Part shown: piece by piece, positions 10,239 to 19,214 of the stretch | Numbering within the stretch: position 1 is the stretch's first letter | How the letters are laid out: each line of letters opens with the position of its first letter | Assembly: GCA_009778355.1 (NCBI GenBank) | Contig: WRJY01000336.1 | Coordinates: 1-39,951, forward strand | Length of the DNA: 39,951 nt | Direction of reading: 5' to 3' | DNA from: Desulfovibrionaceae bacterium | Lineage (GTDB): Bacteria > Pseudomonadota > Gammaproteobacteria > Burkholderiales > Burkholderiaceae_C | The notes under the pieces: model-generated | The model's input: the letters and a program-made list of their open reading frames with translations, nothing else | What the model was told of the DNA's origin: nothing | Database searches by the model: none | Made by a program: the position numbers and the translations under genes

Positions 10239-11750
10239 TCACCCTTGCCGCAGCGCCAGACTCCAGGGCGTTTTTTGCCACGTGGCGGCTTCCTCGCGCA
10301 GCAGGTGGGCCGATTGCGGCCAGTCGGCGCTCCAGCCGTCGCGGCAGTCCAGCGTGAAGCCGCGCGCTGGTTCGGCGCCGGGGCCGATGCTCAGGCGGAG
10401 CAGTTCCGGGTCTTGCCGCGCGTGGCACAGGATCACGGCCAGCCGCAGTGCCAGCAACTGGCGCATGAACGGCGCATCGCCAAATTGCGCTTGCAGTTTG
10501 CGCAACTTGCCGCGCTGGCCCAGCACGAGTTGGCCAAGCCGGTGCAGCTCGTGCATGGCAAAGCCGGGCGGGTCGGCGTGCTCGATGATGTAGGCGCCGT
10601 GCTTGTGATGGTCGGTGTGCGAGATGTACGCGCCGATTTCGTGCAGGCGAGCCGCCCATTCGATCTGGCGCTCCAGTTCCTGGCGCTGTTTGTTTTTCAA
10701 CTGAAGCGCCGGTGTCAACTGGCCGAACAGGTACAGCGCGGCGCGCGCCACGCGCGCGGCCTGCGCCGGGTCGGTCTGAAAGCGCGCGGCCAGCGCTTCG
10801 ATGGCGGCGGCGCGCACGTCGGTGGCCTGGTCTTGCCGGCCCAGCATGTCGTACAGCGCGCCGTGGCGCAGTGCGCCGTAGGCGTAGCGCAGGCGGTCGA
10901 TGTGCAGCAGATCGGCCAGCGCGCACAGCGTTGCCAGCCCGCCGGCGATGACGCTCTTGCGTTCGTCCTTGATGCCATCGAGCCGGATGGCTTGCACGCG
11001 CCGGGCCTTGATGAGCTTCTCGCGCAACCAGGCCAGGCCGGCGCGGGTGATGATGTGGCGCGCCGGCGTCTGGCCGGCGGCCAGCAGTGTGTCGGCGATG
11101 GCGCCCACGGTGCCTGAGCAGCCGTAGGCCATGTCCCACTGCGCCGGCCCGTGGGTGGATGCGGCGGCGTCGAACACCGCCTTGGCGGCGATTTCGGCGC
11201 GCTCGAAGTTGCGCGCCGAAAGCTGCCCATCGGCAAAGTAGCGCATCGACCACGCCACGCTGCCGATGGGATAGGACTCCATGACGCGCGGCGCGCGGCC
11301 CTGGCCGACGATCAGTTCGGTGGAACGCCCGCCGATATCGAGCACCAGCCGCCGCTCGTCCGACGGCGGCAGCAGGTGCGCGACGCCCTGGTAGATCAGG
11401 CGCGCTTCCTCGCGACCGGAGATGACGTCGATCGGAAAGCCAAGGATCCGCTCGGCCTCGATCAGAAACTGGTCGCGGTTGAGCGCCTCGCGCAGCGTCT
11501 GCGTGGCGACGGCGCGCACCTGGCTGGGCGCAAGGCCGGCCAGCCGGCCGGCAAAGCGGGCGAGGCAACTCCAGCCGCGCTGCATGGCCTCCTGCGACAG
11601 GCGGCCCTCATCGTCCAGCCCGGCGCCCTGGCGCACGGTTTCCTTGTGGTATTCCACGCGCCGCAACTGGCCCAGTTCGAGTTGGGCGATTTCGAGGCGG
11701 AAGCTGTTGGAGCCCAGATCCACGGCGGCGAGGCGGTCGGCGGTCGGCAT
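10239..11750 (-). CDS. ppx: Exopolyphosphatase / pppGpp phosphohydrolase family
   Basis: AAVDLGSNSFRLEIA, DIGGRSTELIVG, AYGCSGTVGAIADT ASKHA-type Ppx/GppA motifs; C-terminal HD-like helical region. Confidence 0.92.
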   Translation of the reverse strand: MPTADRLAAVDLGSNSFRLEIAQLELGQLRRVEYHKETVRQGAGLDDEGRLSQEAMQRGWSCLARFAGRLAGLAPSQVRAVATQTLREALNRDQFLIEAERILGFPIDVISGREEARLIYQGVAHLLPPSDERRLVLDIGGRSTELIVGQGRAPRVMESYPIGSVAWSMRYFADGQLSARNFERAEIAAKAVFDAAASTHGPAQWDMAYGCSGTVGAIADTLLAAGQTPARHIITRAGLAWLREKLIKARRVQAIRLDGIKDERKSVIAGGLATLCALADLLHIDRLRYAYGALRHGALYDMLGRQDQATDVRAAAIEALAARFQTDPAQAARVARAALYLFGQLTPALQLKNKQRQELERQIEWAARLHEIGAYISHTDHHKHGAYIIEHADPPGFAMHELHRLGQLVLGQRGKLRKLQAQFGDAPFMRQLLALRLAVILCHARQDPELLRLSIGPGAEPARGFTLDCRDGWSADWPQSAHLLREEAATWQKTPWSLALRQG

Positions 11751-11800
11751 GATTGCGGGCGATTGTGGCGCATGAACGCGTGCGCCGGGCGGCTGTTGCT

Positions 11801-11873
11801 GCGTCATCGTTGCGTCATCGTTGCGTCATCGTTGCGTCATCGTTGCGTCATTGTTATGTCATCAAATTGTCAC
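11801..11873 (+). promoter_or_regulatory. Tandem Pho-box array (7 PhoB half-sites, 11-bp period) upstream of pstS
   Basis: GCGTCAT-N4 repeated x5, then ATGTCAT and TTGTCAC, all in exact 11-bp register. TACATT (11884-11889), a plausible -10, begins 10 nt after the last half-site. Confidence 0.85.
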
Positions 11874-11926
11874 ATGGGCTGCCTACATTGCCTTGTGTCC
11901 GCTTCAACCACGAGAGACTTTTTGCA

Positions 11927-12955
11927 ATGAAACGCACCTTTCTCAAAACACTGGCCTTCGCCGCCATCGGCGCATTCATCGGCGCCACGGCGCAGGCTGC
12001 CGACATCACCGGCGCGGGGGCGAGTTTCCCGTACCCGGTCTACGCCAAGTGGGCCGAAGGCTACAAGGCCGCCACCGGCACGGGCCTGAACTACCAGTCC
12101 ATCGGCTCGTCGGGCGGCGTGCGCCAGATTCAGGCCAAAACGGTGGCCTTCGGCGCTTCCGACGCGCCGCTGGCAGCCGGCGATCTGGACAAGGACGGCC
12201 TGGCGCAGTTTCCCGCCATCATCGGCGGCACGGTGCCGGTGCTGAACGTCGAGGGCTTTCAGCCTGGCGAATTGCGCGTGACCGGCCCGGTGCTGGCCGA
12301 CATTTTCATGGGCGTCATCGCCAAGTGGAACGATCCCCGGTTCGCGGCCCTGAATCCGGGCAAGAAGCTGCCTGACCTGGCCATTACCGTGGTGCACCGC
12401 GCCGACGGTTCGGGCACCACCTTCAACTGGACCGACTACCTGAGCGCCGTCAGCCCGGACTGGGCCGCCAAGGTGGGCAAGGGCAACGCCGTCAAGTGGC
12501 TGGCCGATACGGCGGTGGGCGGCAAGGGCAACGAAGGCGTGGCCGCCAACGTCAGCCGCATCAAGGGCGCCATCGGCTACGTGGAATACGCCTACGCCAA
12601 GAAAAACAGGCTGACCCACATGCAGGTGCAAAACCAGGCCGGCAAGTTCGTCAACCCCGACGACACCAGCTTCGCCGCCGCCGCTGCCGGCGTGGACTGG
12701 TTCAGCGTGCCGGGCATGGGCGTGTCGATGGTCAACGCCAGGGGCGACAACGCCTGGCCGATTTCCACCGCCTCGTTCATCCTGATGTACAAGCAGCCCG
12801 TTGACAAGGCGCAGTCCGCCGAGGTGCTGAAGTTCTTCGACTGGGCGTTCACCCACGGCAAGCAGGCCGCCGCCGAATTGGACTACGTGCCGCTGCCCGA
12901 CTCCTTGACCGCCGACATCCGCGCCAAGGTGTGGCCGCAGATCAACACCAAATGA
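11927..12955 (+). CDS. pstS: Phosphate ABC transporter substrate-binding protein
   Basis: Signal peptide then ADITGAGASFPYPVYAKWAEGY...GSSGGVRQI; followed by pstCAB. Confidence 0.96.
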   Translation: MKRTFLKTLAFAAIGAFIGATAQAADITGAGASFPYPVYAKWAEGYKAATGTGLNYQSIGSSGGVRQIQAKTVAFGASDAPLAAGDLDKDGLAQFPAIIGGTVPVLNVEGFQPGELRVTGPVLADIFMGVIAKWNDPRFAALNPGKKLPDLAITVVHRADGSGTTFNWTDYLSAVSPDWAAKVGKGNAVKWLADTAVGGKGNEGVAANVSRIKGAIGYVEYAYAKKNRLTHMQVQNQAGKFVNPDDTSFAAAAAGVDWFSVPGMGVSMVNARGDNAWPISTASFILMYKQPVDKAQSAEVLKFFDWAFTHGKQAAAELDYVPLPDSLTADIRAKVWPQINTK

Positions 12956-13014
12956 AGACGGGCGTGCACGCTGGGGCTTGTGAGGCGCGATGGATGCTCT
13001 CGCCGTCATTCACC

Positions 13015-13255
13015 GCCGCGGGCCCCCATCCCAGCCTTCCCCCAGAGGGGGAAGGAGCAAGACTTCTTCTCCCTCCGAGGGAAAGTTTTCCATTCCCTCC
13101 CTCTCTGGGGGAAATTTTTCCATTCCCTCTCTCTCTGGGGGAAAGTTTTTCATTCCCTCTCTCTCTGGGGGAAAGTTTTTCATTCCCTCCCCTCTGGGGA
13201 AAAGTTTTCCATCTCCTCCCCCTCTGGGGGAGGGTAGGGTGGGGGCCTGCGGCGC
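13015..13255. repeat. Intergenic repeat element in pstS-pstC gap containing five about 30-bp tandem units
   Basis: Outer GGGCCCCCATCCCAGCCTTCCCCC ... GGGGGAGGGTAGGGTGGGGGCC imperfect inverted ends. Inside, CCCTCTCTCTCTGGGGGAAAGTTTTTCATT-type units repeat with about 30-bp period at 13081-13230. Confidence 0.8.
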
Positions 13256-13343
13256 AACGCACGCCTGAGTCAAAAATACGCCAGAGCCATCCATGACCAC
13301 GGCAGCGCACCTCATCGTCAAGCGAACAGGGATAGCATGGGGC

Positions 13344-14339
13344 ATGAGCGCCTTGGAGCACGCACCACAAGCCGTACCGGAAGCCGTCGCTGCTTCCCGC
13401 ATGGCGGCGATCGCGCGCCGGCAACGCTGGCAGGACTGGCTGTTTCATCGCGGCACGCAGGCGTTTTCGCTGCTGGTGCTGGCGGCGCTGGCGGGCATTC
13501 TGGTGTCGCTGTTCATCAGCGCCTGGCCCGCGTTCCAGACCTTCGGGCTGCCGTTTCTGTGGACCGTGGAATGGGATGCCGTCAACCAGCGCTTCGGCGC
13601 CGCCATCGCCATCACCGGCACGTTGCTCAGTTCCGGCATCGCGCTGCTGATCGCGGTGCCGCTGGCCTTCGGCATCGCGCTGTTCCTGACCGAAAACTGC
13701 CCGCCCTGGCTGCGCCGGCCCTTGGGCACTGCCGTCGAATTGCTGGCCGCCGTGCCCTCCATCATCTACGGCATGTTCGGCGCGTTCGCATTCGCGCCGC
13801 TGTTCGCCGACTTTTTCCAGATGCCGGCGCAGCGCGTGCTGGGCGGAATGCCGCTGGTCGGCGGCCTGTTCGGCGGCGCGGCCAACGGCATGGGCATTCT
13901 GGCCGCCGGCATCGTGCTGTCCTTCATGATCCTGCCCTACATCGCGGCGGTGATGCGCGACGTGTTCGAGATCGTGCCCGCCACTCTGCGCGAATCGGCC
14001 TACGGCCTGGGCTGCACCACCTGGGAGGTGGTGCGCAAGGTGGTGCTGCCCTACACACACAAGGGCGTGGTCGGCGGCATCATGCTGGGCTTGGGCCGCG
14101 CGCTGGGCGAGACGATGGCCGTCACCTTCGTGATCGGCAACGCCAACCGCATGCCGGCCTCGCTGTTTTCGCCCGGTACGTCGATTGCCGCCACCCTGGC
14201 CAACGAATTCGGCGAGGCGACGGGCCTGCACCTGAGCGCGCTGTTCGCCCTGGGGTTTTTGCTGTTCGTCATCACCTTCGTGGTGCTGGCGCTGGCCAAG
14301 CTGATGATTCTGCACGCCGAAAGGGCCAAGGGCGCATGA
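13344..14339 (+). CDS. pstC: Phosphate ABC transporter permease PstC
   Basis: Permease with [15 protein letters not shown] motif; between pstS and pstA. Confidence 0.95.
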   Translation: MSALEHAPQAVPEAVAASRMAAIARRQRWQDWLFHRGTQAFSLLVLAALAGILVSLFISAWPAFQTFGLPFLWTVEWDAVNQRFGAAIAITGTLLSSGIALLIAVPLAFGIALFLTENCPPWLRRPLGTAVELLAAVPSIIYGMFGAFAFAPLFADFFQMPAQRVLGGMPLVGGLFGGAANGMGILAAGIVLSFMILPYIAAVMRDVFEIVPATLRESAYGLGCTTWEVVRKVVLPYTHKGVVGGIMLGLGRALGETMAVTFVIGNANRMPASLFSPGTSIAATLANEFGEATGLHLSALFALGFLLFVITFVVLALAKLMILHAERAKGA

Positions 14340-15202
14340 CCGCCATTGCACCAACCACCTCCCTGTACCGCAAACGCCGCGCGGCCAACGCCATCGGCCT
14401 GACGTTTTCGATGGCCGCGATGGCCGTTGGCCTGCTGGTGCTGCTGTGGATTTTGTTCGTGCTGCTGTCCAAGGGGCTGGCGGCGGTCGATCTGAACATG
14501 TTCCTCAAGGACACGCCGGCCCCCGGCTCCGAAGGCGGCGGGTTGCACAACGCCATCGCCGGCAGCCTGATGATGGTCGGCCTGACGGTGCTGGTGTCCA
14601 CGCCGGTCGGCATCCTGGCCGGCATCTACCTGGCCGAATATGGCGATGCGGGCCGCACGGCGGGTATCACGCGCCTGATTACCGACATCATGCTGTCGGC
14701 GCCGTCCATCGTACTGGGGCTGTTCGTCTATGCCGTGATGGTGGCGCCGATGGGAGGTTTTTCGGGTTTTGCCGGTTCGATGGCGCTGTCGCTGATCGCC
14801 ATTCCGGTGGTGATGCGCACCACCGAGAACATGCTGCGCCTGGTGCCCGGCAGCCTGCGCGAAGCGGCGGCGGCGCTGGGCGCGCCGCGCTGGAAGGTGT
14901 CGCTGGCCATCGCCCTGCGGGCCGCGCGCAGCGGCGTCATCACCGGCCTGCTGCTGGCGGTGGCCCGCGTCAGCGGCGAAACCGCGCCGTTGCTGTTCAC
15001 GGCCCTCAACAACCAGTTTTTCAGCGCCAACATGAACCGGCCCATGGCCAACCTGCCGGTGGTAATCAACCAGTTCGCCATGAGCCCCTACGACAACTGG
15101 ATTCGCCTGGCCTGGGGCGGCGCGCTGCTGATTACGCTCACGGTGCTGGTCATCAACATCGTCGCGCGGGTGTTTTTCCGCGACCGCTCGGCGCGGCATT
15201 GA
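14336..15202 (+). CDS. pstA: Phosphate ABC transporter permease PstA
   Basis: ATG overlapping the pstC stop (ATGA); [18 protein letters not shown] PstA motif. Confidence 0.95.
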   Translation: MTAIAPTTSLYRKRRAANAIGLTFSMAAMAVGLLVLLWILFVLLSKGLAAVDLNMFLKDTPAPGSEGGGLHNAIAGSLMMVGLTVLVSTPVGILAGIYLAEYGDAGRTAGITRLITDIMLSAPSIVLGLFVYAVMVAPMGGFSGFAGSMALSLIAIPVVMRTTENMLRLVPGSLREAAAALGAPRWKVSLAIALRAARSGVITGLLLAVARVSGETAPLLFTALNNQFFSANMNRPMANLPVVINQFAMSPYDNWIRLAWGGALLITLTVLVINIVARVFFRDRSARH

Positions 15203-15225
15203 CAGGCAATTTCCAAGGAACTCAC

Positions 15226-16041
15226 ATGGCAGTCGCCACCCCCCGTCCGCTGGTTGCGCCGCGCGCCGACGCCGCCGAGCCTGGGCGCGCCGCGCTGGAA
15301 ACGAGCAATCTGGACTTTTTCTACGCCAACGGTTTTCAGGGCCTGAAGAACATCAACCTGTCGATCCCCGAGCGCAAGGTCACGGCCTTCATCGGCCCGT
15401 CGGGCTGCGGCAAATCCACGCTGCTGCGCACGTTCAACCGCATGTACAGCCTGTACCCGGGCCAGCGCGCGGTGGGCCAAATACTGCTGCACGGGCAGAA
15501 CATTCTCGATGCCGGCGTGGACGTGAACCTGCTGCGCGCCCGCGTCGGCATGGTGTTTCAGAAGCCGACGCCGTTTCCGATGACGATCTACGACAACATC
15601 GCCTTCGGCGTGCGCCTGTACGAGCGGCTGGGCAAGGCCGACATGGACGATCGCGTCGAATGGGCGCTGACCAAGGCGGCGCTGTGGGGCGAAGTCAAGA
15701 ACAAGCTGGGCCAGAACGGCCTGTCGCTGTCCGGCGGCCAGCAGCAGCGCCTGTGCATCGCGCGCAGCGTGGCGGTCAAGCCCTCGGTGCTGCTGCTGGA
15801 CGAGCCGACCTCGGCGCTCGACCCCATTTCCACCGGCAAAATAGAGGAATTGGTGCACGAACTCGAACGCGACTACACCATCGTCATCGTGACGCACAAC
15901 ATGCAGCAGGCCGCGCGCGTGAGCGACTACACGGCCTATATGTACCTGGGCGAGTTGATCGAATTCGGCGCCACCGAGGAGCTGTTCTTCAAACCCAGGC
16001 GCAAGCAAACCGAGGACTACATCACGGGCCGTTTCGGCTGA
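15226..16041 (+). CDS. pstB: Phosphate ABC transporter ATP-binding protein
   Basis: [18 protein letters not shown] Walker [15 protein letters not shown] signature, [12 protein letters not shown] Walker B. Confidence 0.97.
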   Translation: MAVATPRPLVAPRADAAEPGRAALETSNLDFFYANGFQGLKNINLSIPERKVTAFIGPSGCGKSTLLRTFNRMYSLYPGQRAVGQILLHGQNILDAGVDVNLLRARVGMVFQKPTPFPMTIYDNIAFGVRLYERLGKADMDDRVEWALTKAALWGEVKNKLGQNGLSLSGGQQQRLCIARSVAVKPSVLLLDEPTSALDPISTGKIEELVHELERDYTIVIVTHNMQQAARVSDYTAYMYLGELIEFGATEELFFKPRRKQTEDYITGRFG

Positions 16042-16047
16042 GGCGAC

Positions 16048-16745
16048 ATGCAGGACAAACACCTTTCCAGCCAGTTCGACCATGAGTTGAATGCAATCTC
16101 CTCGCGCGTGCTTCAGCTCGGCGGCATGGTGGAGATGCAGATCCATCAGGCCATGGTCGCGCTGGCCGAGTTCAGCACCGAGGTGGCCGACCAGATCGAG
16201 CAGACCGAGCGCAGCGTGAACGCGCTGGAACTCGACATCGACCGCGAGCTGTCCACCATCATCGCGCGCCGTCAGCCCGCCGCCATCGACCTGCGGCTGC
16301 TGCTGGCGATCTCCAAGACCACCGCCAACCTGGAGCGGGTGGGCGACGAGGCGGCAAAAATAGCGCGCATGGTCAAGCGCATCATCGCCTCCGGTCACGC
16401 GCGCAGGCTGCCCTCCGGCGAACTGCGCGTGGCTGCCGACCTGGCCGCGCGGCAACTGCGCAAGGCGCTGGACGCCTTCGCGCGCCTGAGCGCCGAGGAC
16501 GCCGTCATCATCATCCGCGACGACGACCAGGTGGACCGCGAGTTCGACGGCTTCGTGCGCAAACTTATCACCTATATGATGGAAGACCCGCGCACCATCT
16601 CCGCCTGTCTGGACCTGCTGACGCTGGCCAAGGCCATCGAGCGCGTGGGCGACCATGCCAAGAACATCGCCGAGTTCATCATCTACATCGTCAAGGGCGC
16701 CGACGTGCGGCATGGCGGCCTGAAAAGCATGGAGCCGGCAGCCCA

Positions 16746-16749
<4 letters not shown>
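16048..16749 (+). CDS. phoU: Phosphate transport system regulator PhoU
   Basis: Two PhoU three-helix repeats (ERVGDEAAKIA, ERVGDHAKNIAE), downstream of pstB. Confidence 0.96.
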
Positions 16750-17441
<692 letters not shown>

Positions 17442-17481
17442 CGCTGGAGCGGTTGTGGATTCGGTCATGCTCATTTTCCGC

Positions 17482-17640
17482 GCTGCCGGCCCCCATCCCA
17501 GCCTTCCCCAAAAGGGGGAAGGAGCCGCAATCCCTCCCCTGCTGGGGATGCTCCTTCTTTTCCTTTCCTCACTGGGAGATGCTCCTTCTTCTCCCTCACC
17601 CGCTTGGGGAGGGCTGGGGTGGGGGTCAGCGGCGGCAAAT
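17482..17640. repeat. Second copy of the CCCCATCCCAGCCTTCCCC...GGGGAGGGCTGGGGTGGGGG intergenic repeat, between phoB and phoR
   Basis: Shares left and right ends with the pstS-pstC element; interior contains two GGGATGCTCCTTCTT-type hairpin-like units. Confidence 0.7.
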
Positions 17641-17702
17641 AACGCACGCACCTCCAATGCGGAGGCGATCCACTCAAAACCGCTTTAGCGCCCTGCTTGC
17701 CG

Positions 17703-19031
17703 ATGCGCATCCTTGTCTTTGTCCTCGTGCAAGCCGTGCCCGGCCTGCTGGGCTGGCTGTGGCAAGGCTGGCCTGGCGCGGCGGCGGGCGTGGCCGGCGG
17801 TTCGGTTGCGCTGCTGGCGCTGGATGCATGGCATGGCCGCCGTTTCATGCGGTGGCTGCGCGCGCCTGAATCCAGCCCGCCGCCGGCGCTGCGCGGCCTG
17901 TGGCGTGAAGCCGCTCACCGCGTCGCGCGGGCGCTGCGCGAAGAGCGCGAACGCGGGCGCGAAAGCGCCCGGCGGCTGGACGATTTCCTGGCCGCCATCC
18001 AGGCCTCGCCCGACGGCGTGATCCTGCTCGACGCCGAGGGCCGCATCGAGTGGTGCAACGGCATGGCGAGCCGGCATTTGGGCATCGACCCGCGTCGCGA
18101 CCTGTTGCAGCACATTGGCAACCTGGTGCGCGATCCGGCCTTCGCCGCACATCTGGCGGGGCGCGACGGCACCGCGGAAGTCGCGCTCGCCGGACGCGAC
18201 CACACCCCGGCGCAGCCGGTGCGGCTGTCGGTGCAGATGCATCCTTATGGCGCGGGCCATCGGCTCATGCTCTCGCGCGATGTCACGGCGCTGGTCCAGT
18301 CCGACGCCATGCGGCGCAACTTCGTCGCCAACGTGTCGCACGAGTTGCGCACGCCGCTCACGGTGCTGGCCGGTTTCGTCGAGACCATGCAGTCGCTGCC
18401 GCTGGCCGAAGACGAACGCGCCCGCTACTTGGACTTGATGGCCGGGCAGTCGGCGCGCATGAAGGCGCTGATCGACGATCTGCTCACGCTCTCGCGGCTG
18501 GAAGGCAGCCCGCCGCCCGGCGCTGACCAGGCTGATCTGCCCGCCCTGATGGCGCAGTGCGAGGCCGAGGCGCGCGCTCTCTCGAACCTGCTGCATCCGT
18601 CCGCGGAGCCGGCGCAGCGCCTGCGCTTTGCCGAACTGCCCGGCTTCGCCCTGACGGGCGCGGCCCATGAGCTGCGCAGCGCCATCTCCAACCTGGTCAA
18701 CAACGCCGTGCGCTACACCCCCGCTGGCGGCGCCATCGACGTGGCCTGGCAGCGCCTGCCCGATGGCGGCGCCCGGCTGTCAGTGGCCGACACCGGCCCC
18801 GGCATCGCGCCCGAACACCTGTCGCGGCTGAGCGAGCGTTTTTACCGCGTCGATCACAGCCGCGCGCGCGCCTCGGGCGGCACCGGCCTGGGCCTGGCCA
18901 TCGTCAAGCACGTGGCGCAGCGCCACGGCGGCGAACTCCAGATCAGCAGCGTCCTCGGTCACGGTTCGTGCTTCGCGCTGGCGCTTCCGGCGCAGCGGGT
19001 GCGGGAGCTGAACGCGGCGACGGCCCCTTGA
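17703..19031 (+). CDS. phoR: Phosphate regulon sensor histidine kinase PhoR
   Basis: PAS-like segment, H-box NVSHELRTPLTVLAGFVETM, N-box NLVNNAVRYTP, G-box GGTGLGLAIVKHV; next to phoB. Confidence 0.95.
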   Translation: MRILVFVLVQAVPGLLGWLWQGWPGAAAGVAGGSVALLALDAWHGRRFMRWLRAPESSPPPALRGLWREAAHRVARALREERERGRESARRLDDFLAAIQASPDGVILLDAEGRIEWCNGMASRHLGIDPRRDLLQHIGNLVRDPAFAAHLAGRDGTAEVALAGRDHTPAQPVRLSVQMHPYGAGHRLMLSRDVTALVQSDAMRRNFVANVSHELRTPLTVLAGFVETMQSLPLAEDERARYLDLMAGQSARMKALIDDLLTLSRLEGSPPPGADQADLPALMAQCEAEARALSNLLHPSAEPAQRLRFAELPGFALTGAAHELRSAISNLVNNAVRYTPAGGAIDVAWQRLPDGGARLSVADTGPGIAPEHLSRLSERFYRVDHSRARASGGTGLGLAIVKHVAQRHGGELQISSVLGHGSCFALALPAQRVRELNAATAP

Positions 19032-19209
19032 TGCCGTCTGACCCGCACTGGCCGCATTCGTCGCAGGCGTGGCAGTTGCCAATGTTGGCCGCGCGCGCGC
19101 CCAGGCCCAGCCGGGCGGCGGCGCGGCGGCGCCAGCGCGCGGGCATGAAGTGCCAGGCCGCGAACGCCAGCGCGGCCAGCACGATCAGGGCGACGGCGAT
19201 TTCCTGCAT
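18943..19209 (-). CDS. Small membrane protein with Cys-rich CHACDECGQC motif, downstream of feoB (possible DUF6587-like)
   Basis: MQEIAVALIVLAALAFAAWHFMPARWRRRAAARLGLG...CHACDECGQCGSDG; begins 6 nt after the feoB stop; 3' end overlaps convergent phoR. Confidence 0.65.
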   Translation of the reverse strand: MQEIAVALIVLAALAFAAWHFMPARWRRRAAARLGLGARAANIGNCHACDECGQCGSDGIKGPSPRSAPAPAAPEAPARSTNRDRGRC

Positions 19210-19214
19210 GAGCC

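Noticed and set aside
13081-13230. Regular 30-bp repeats considered as a CRISPR array
   Set aside because: Units are contiguous without unique spacers, low complexity, and no cas genes are nearby.
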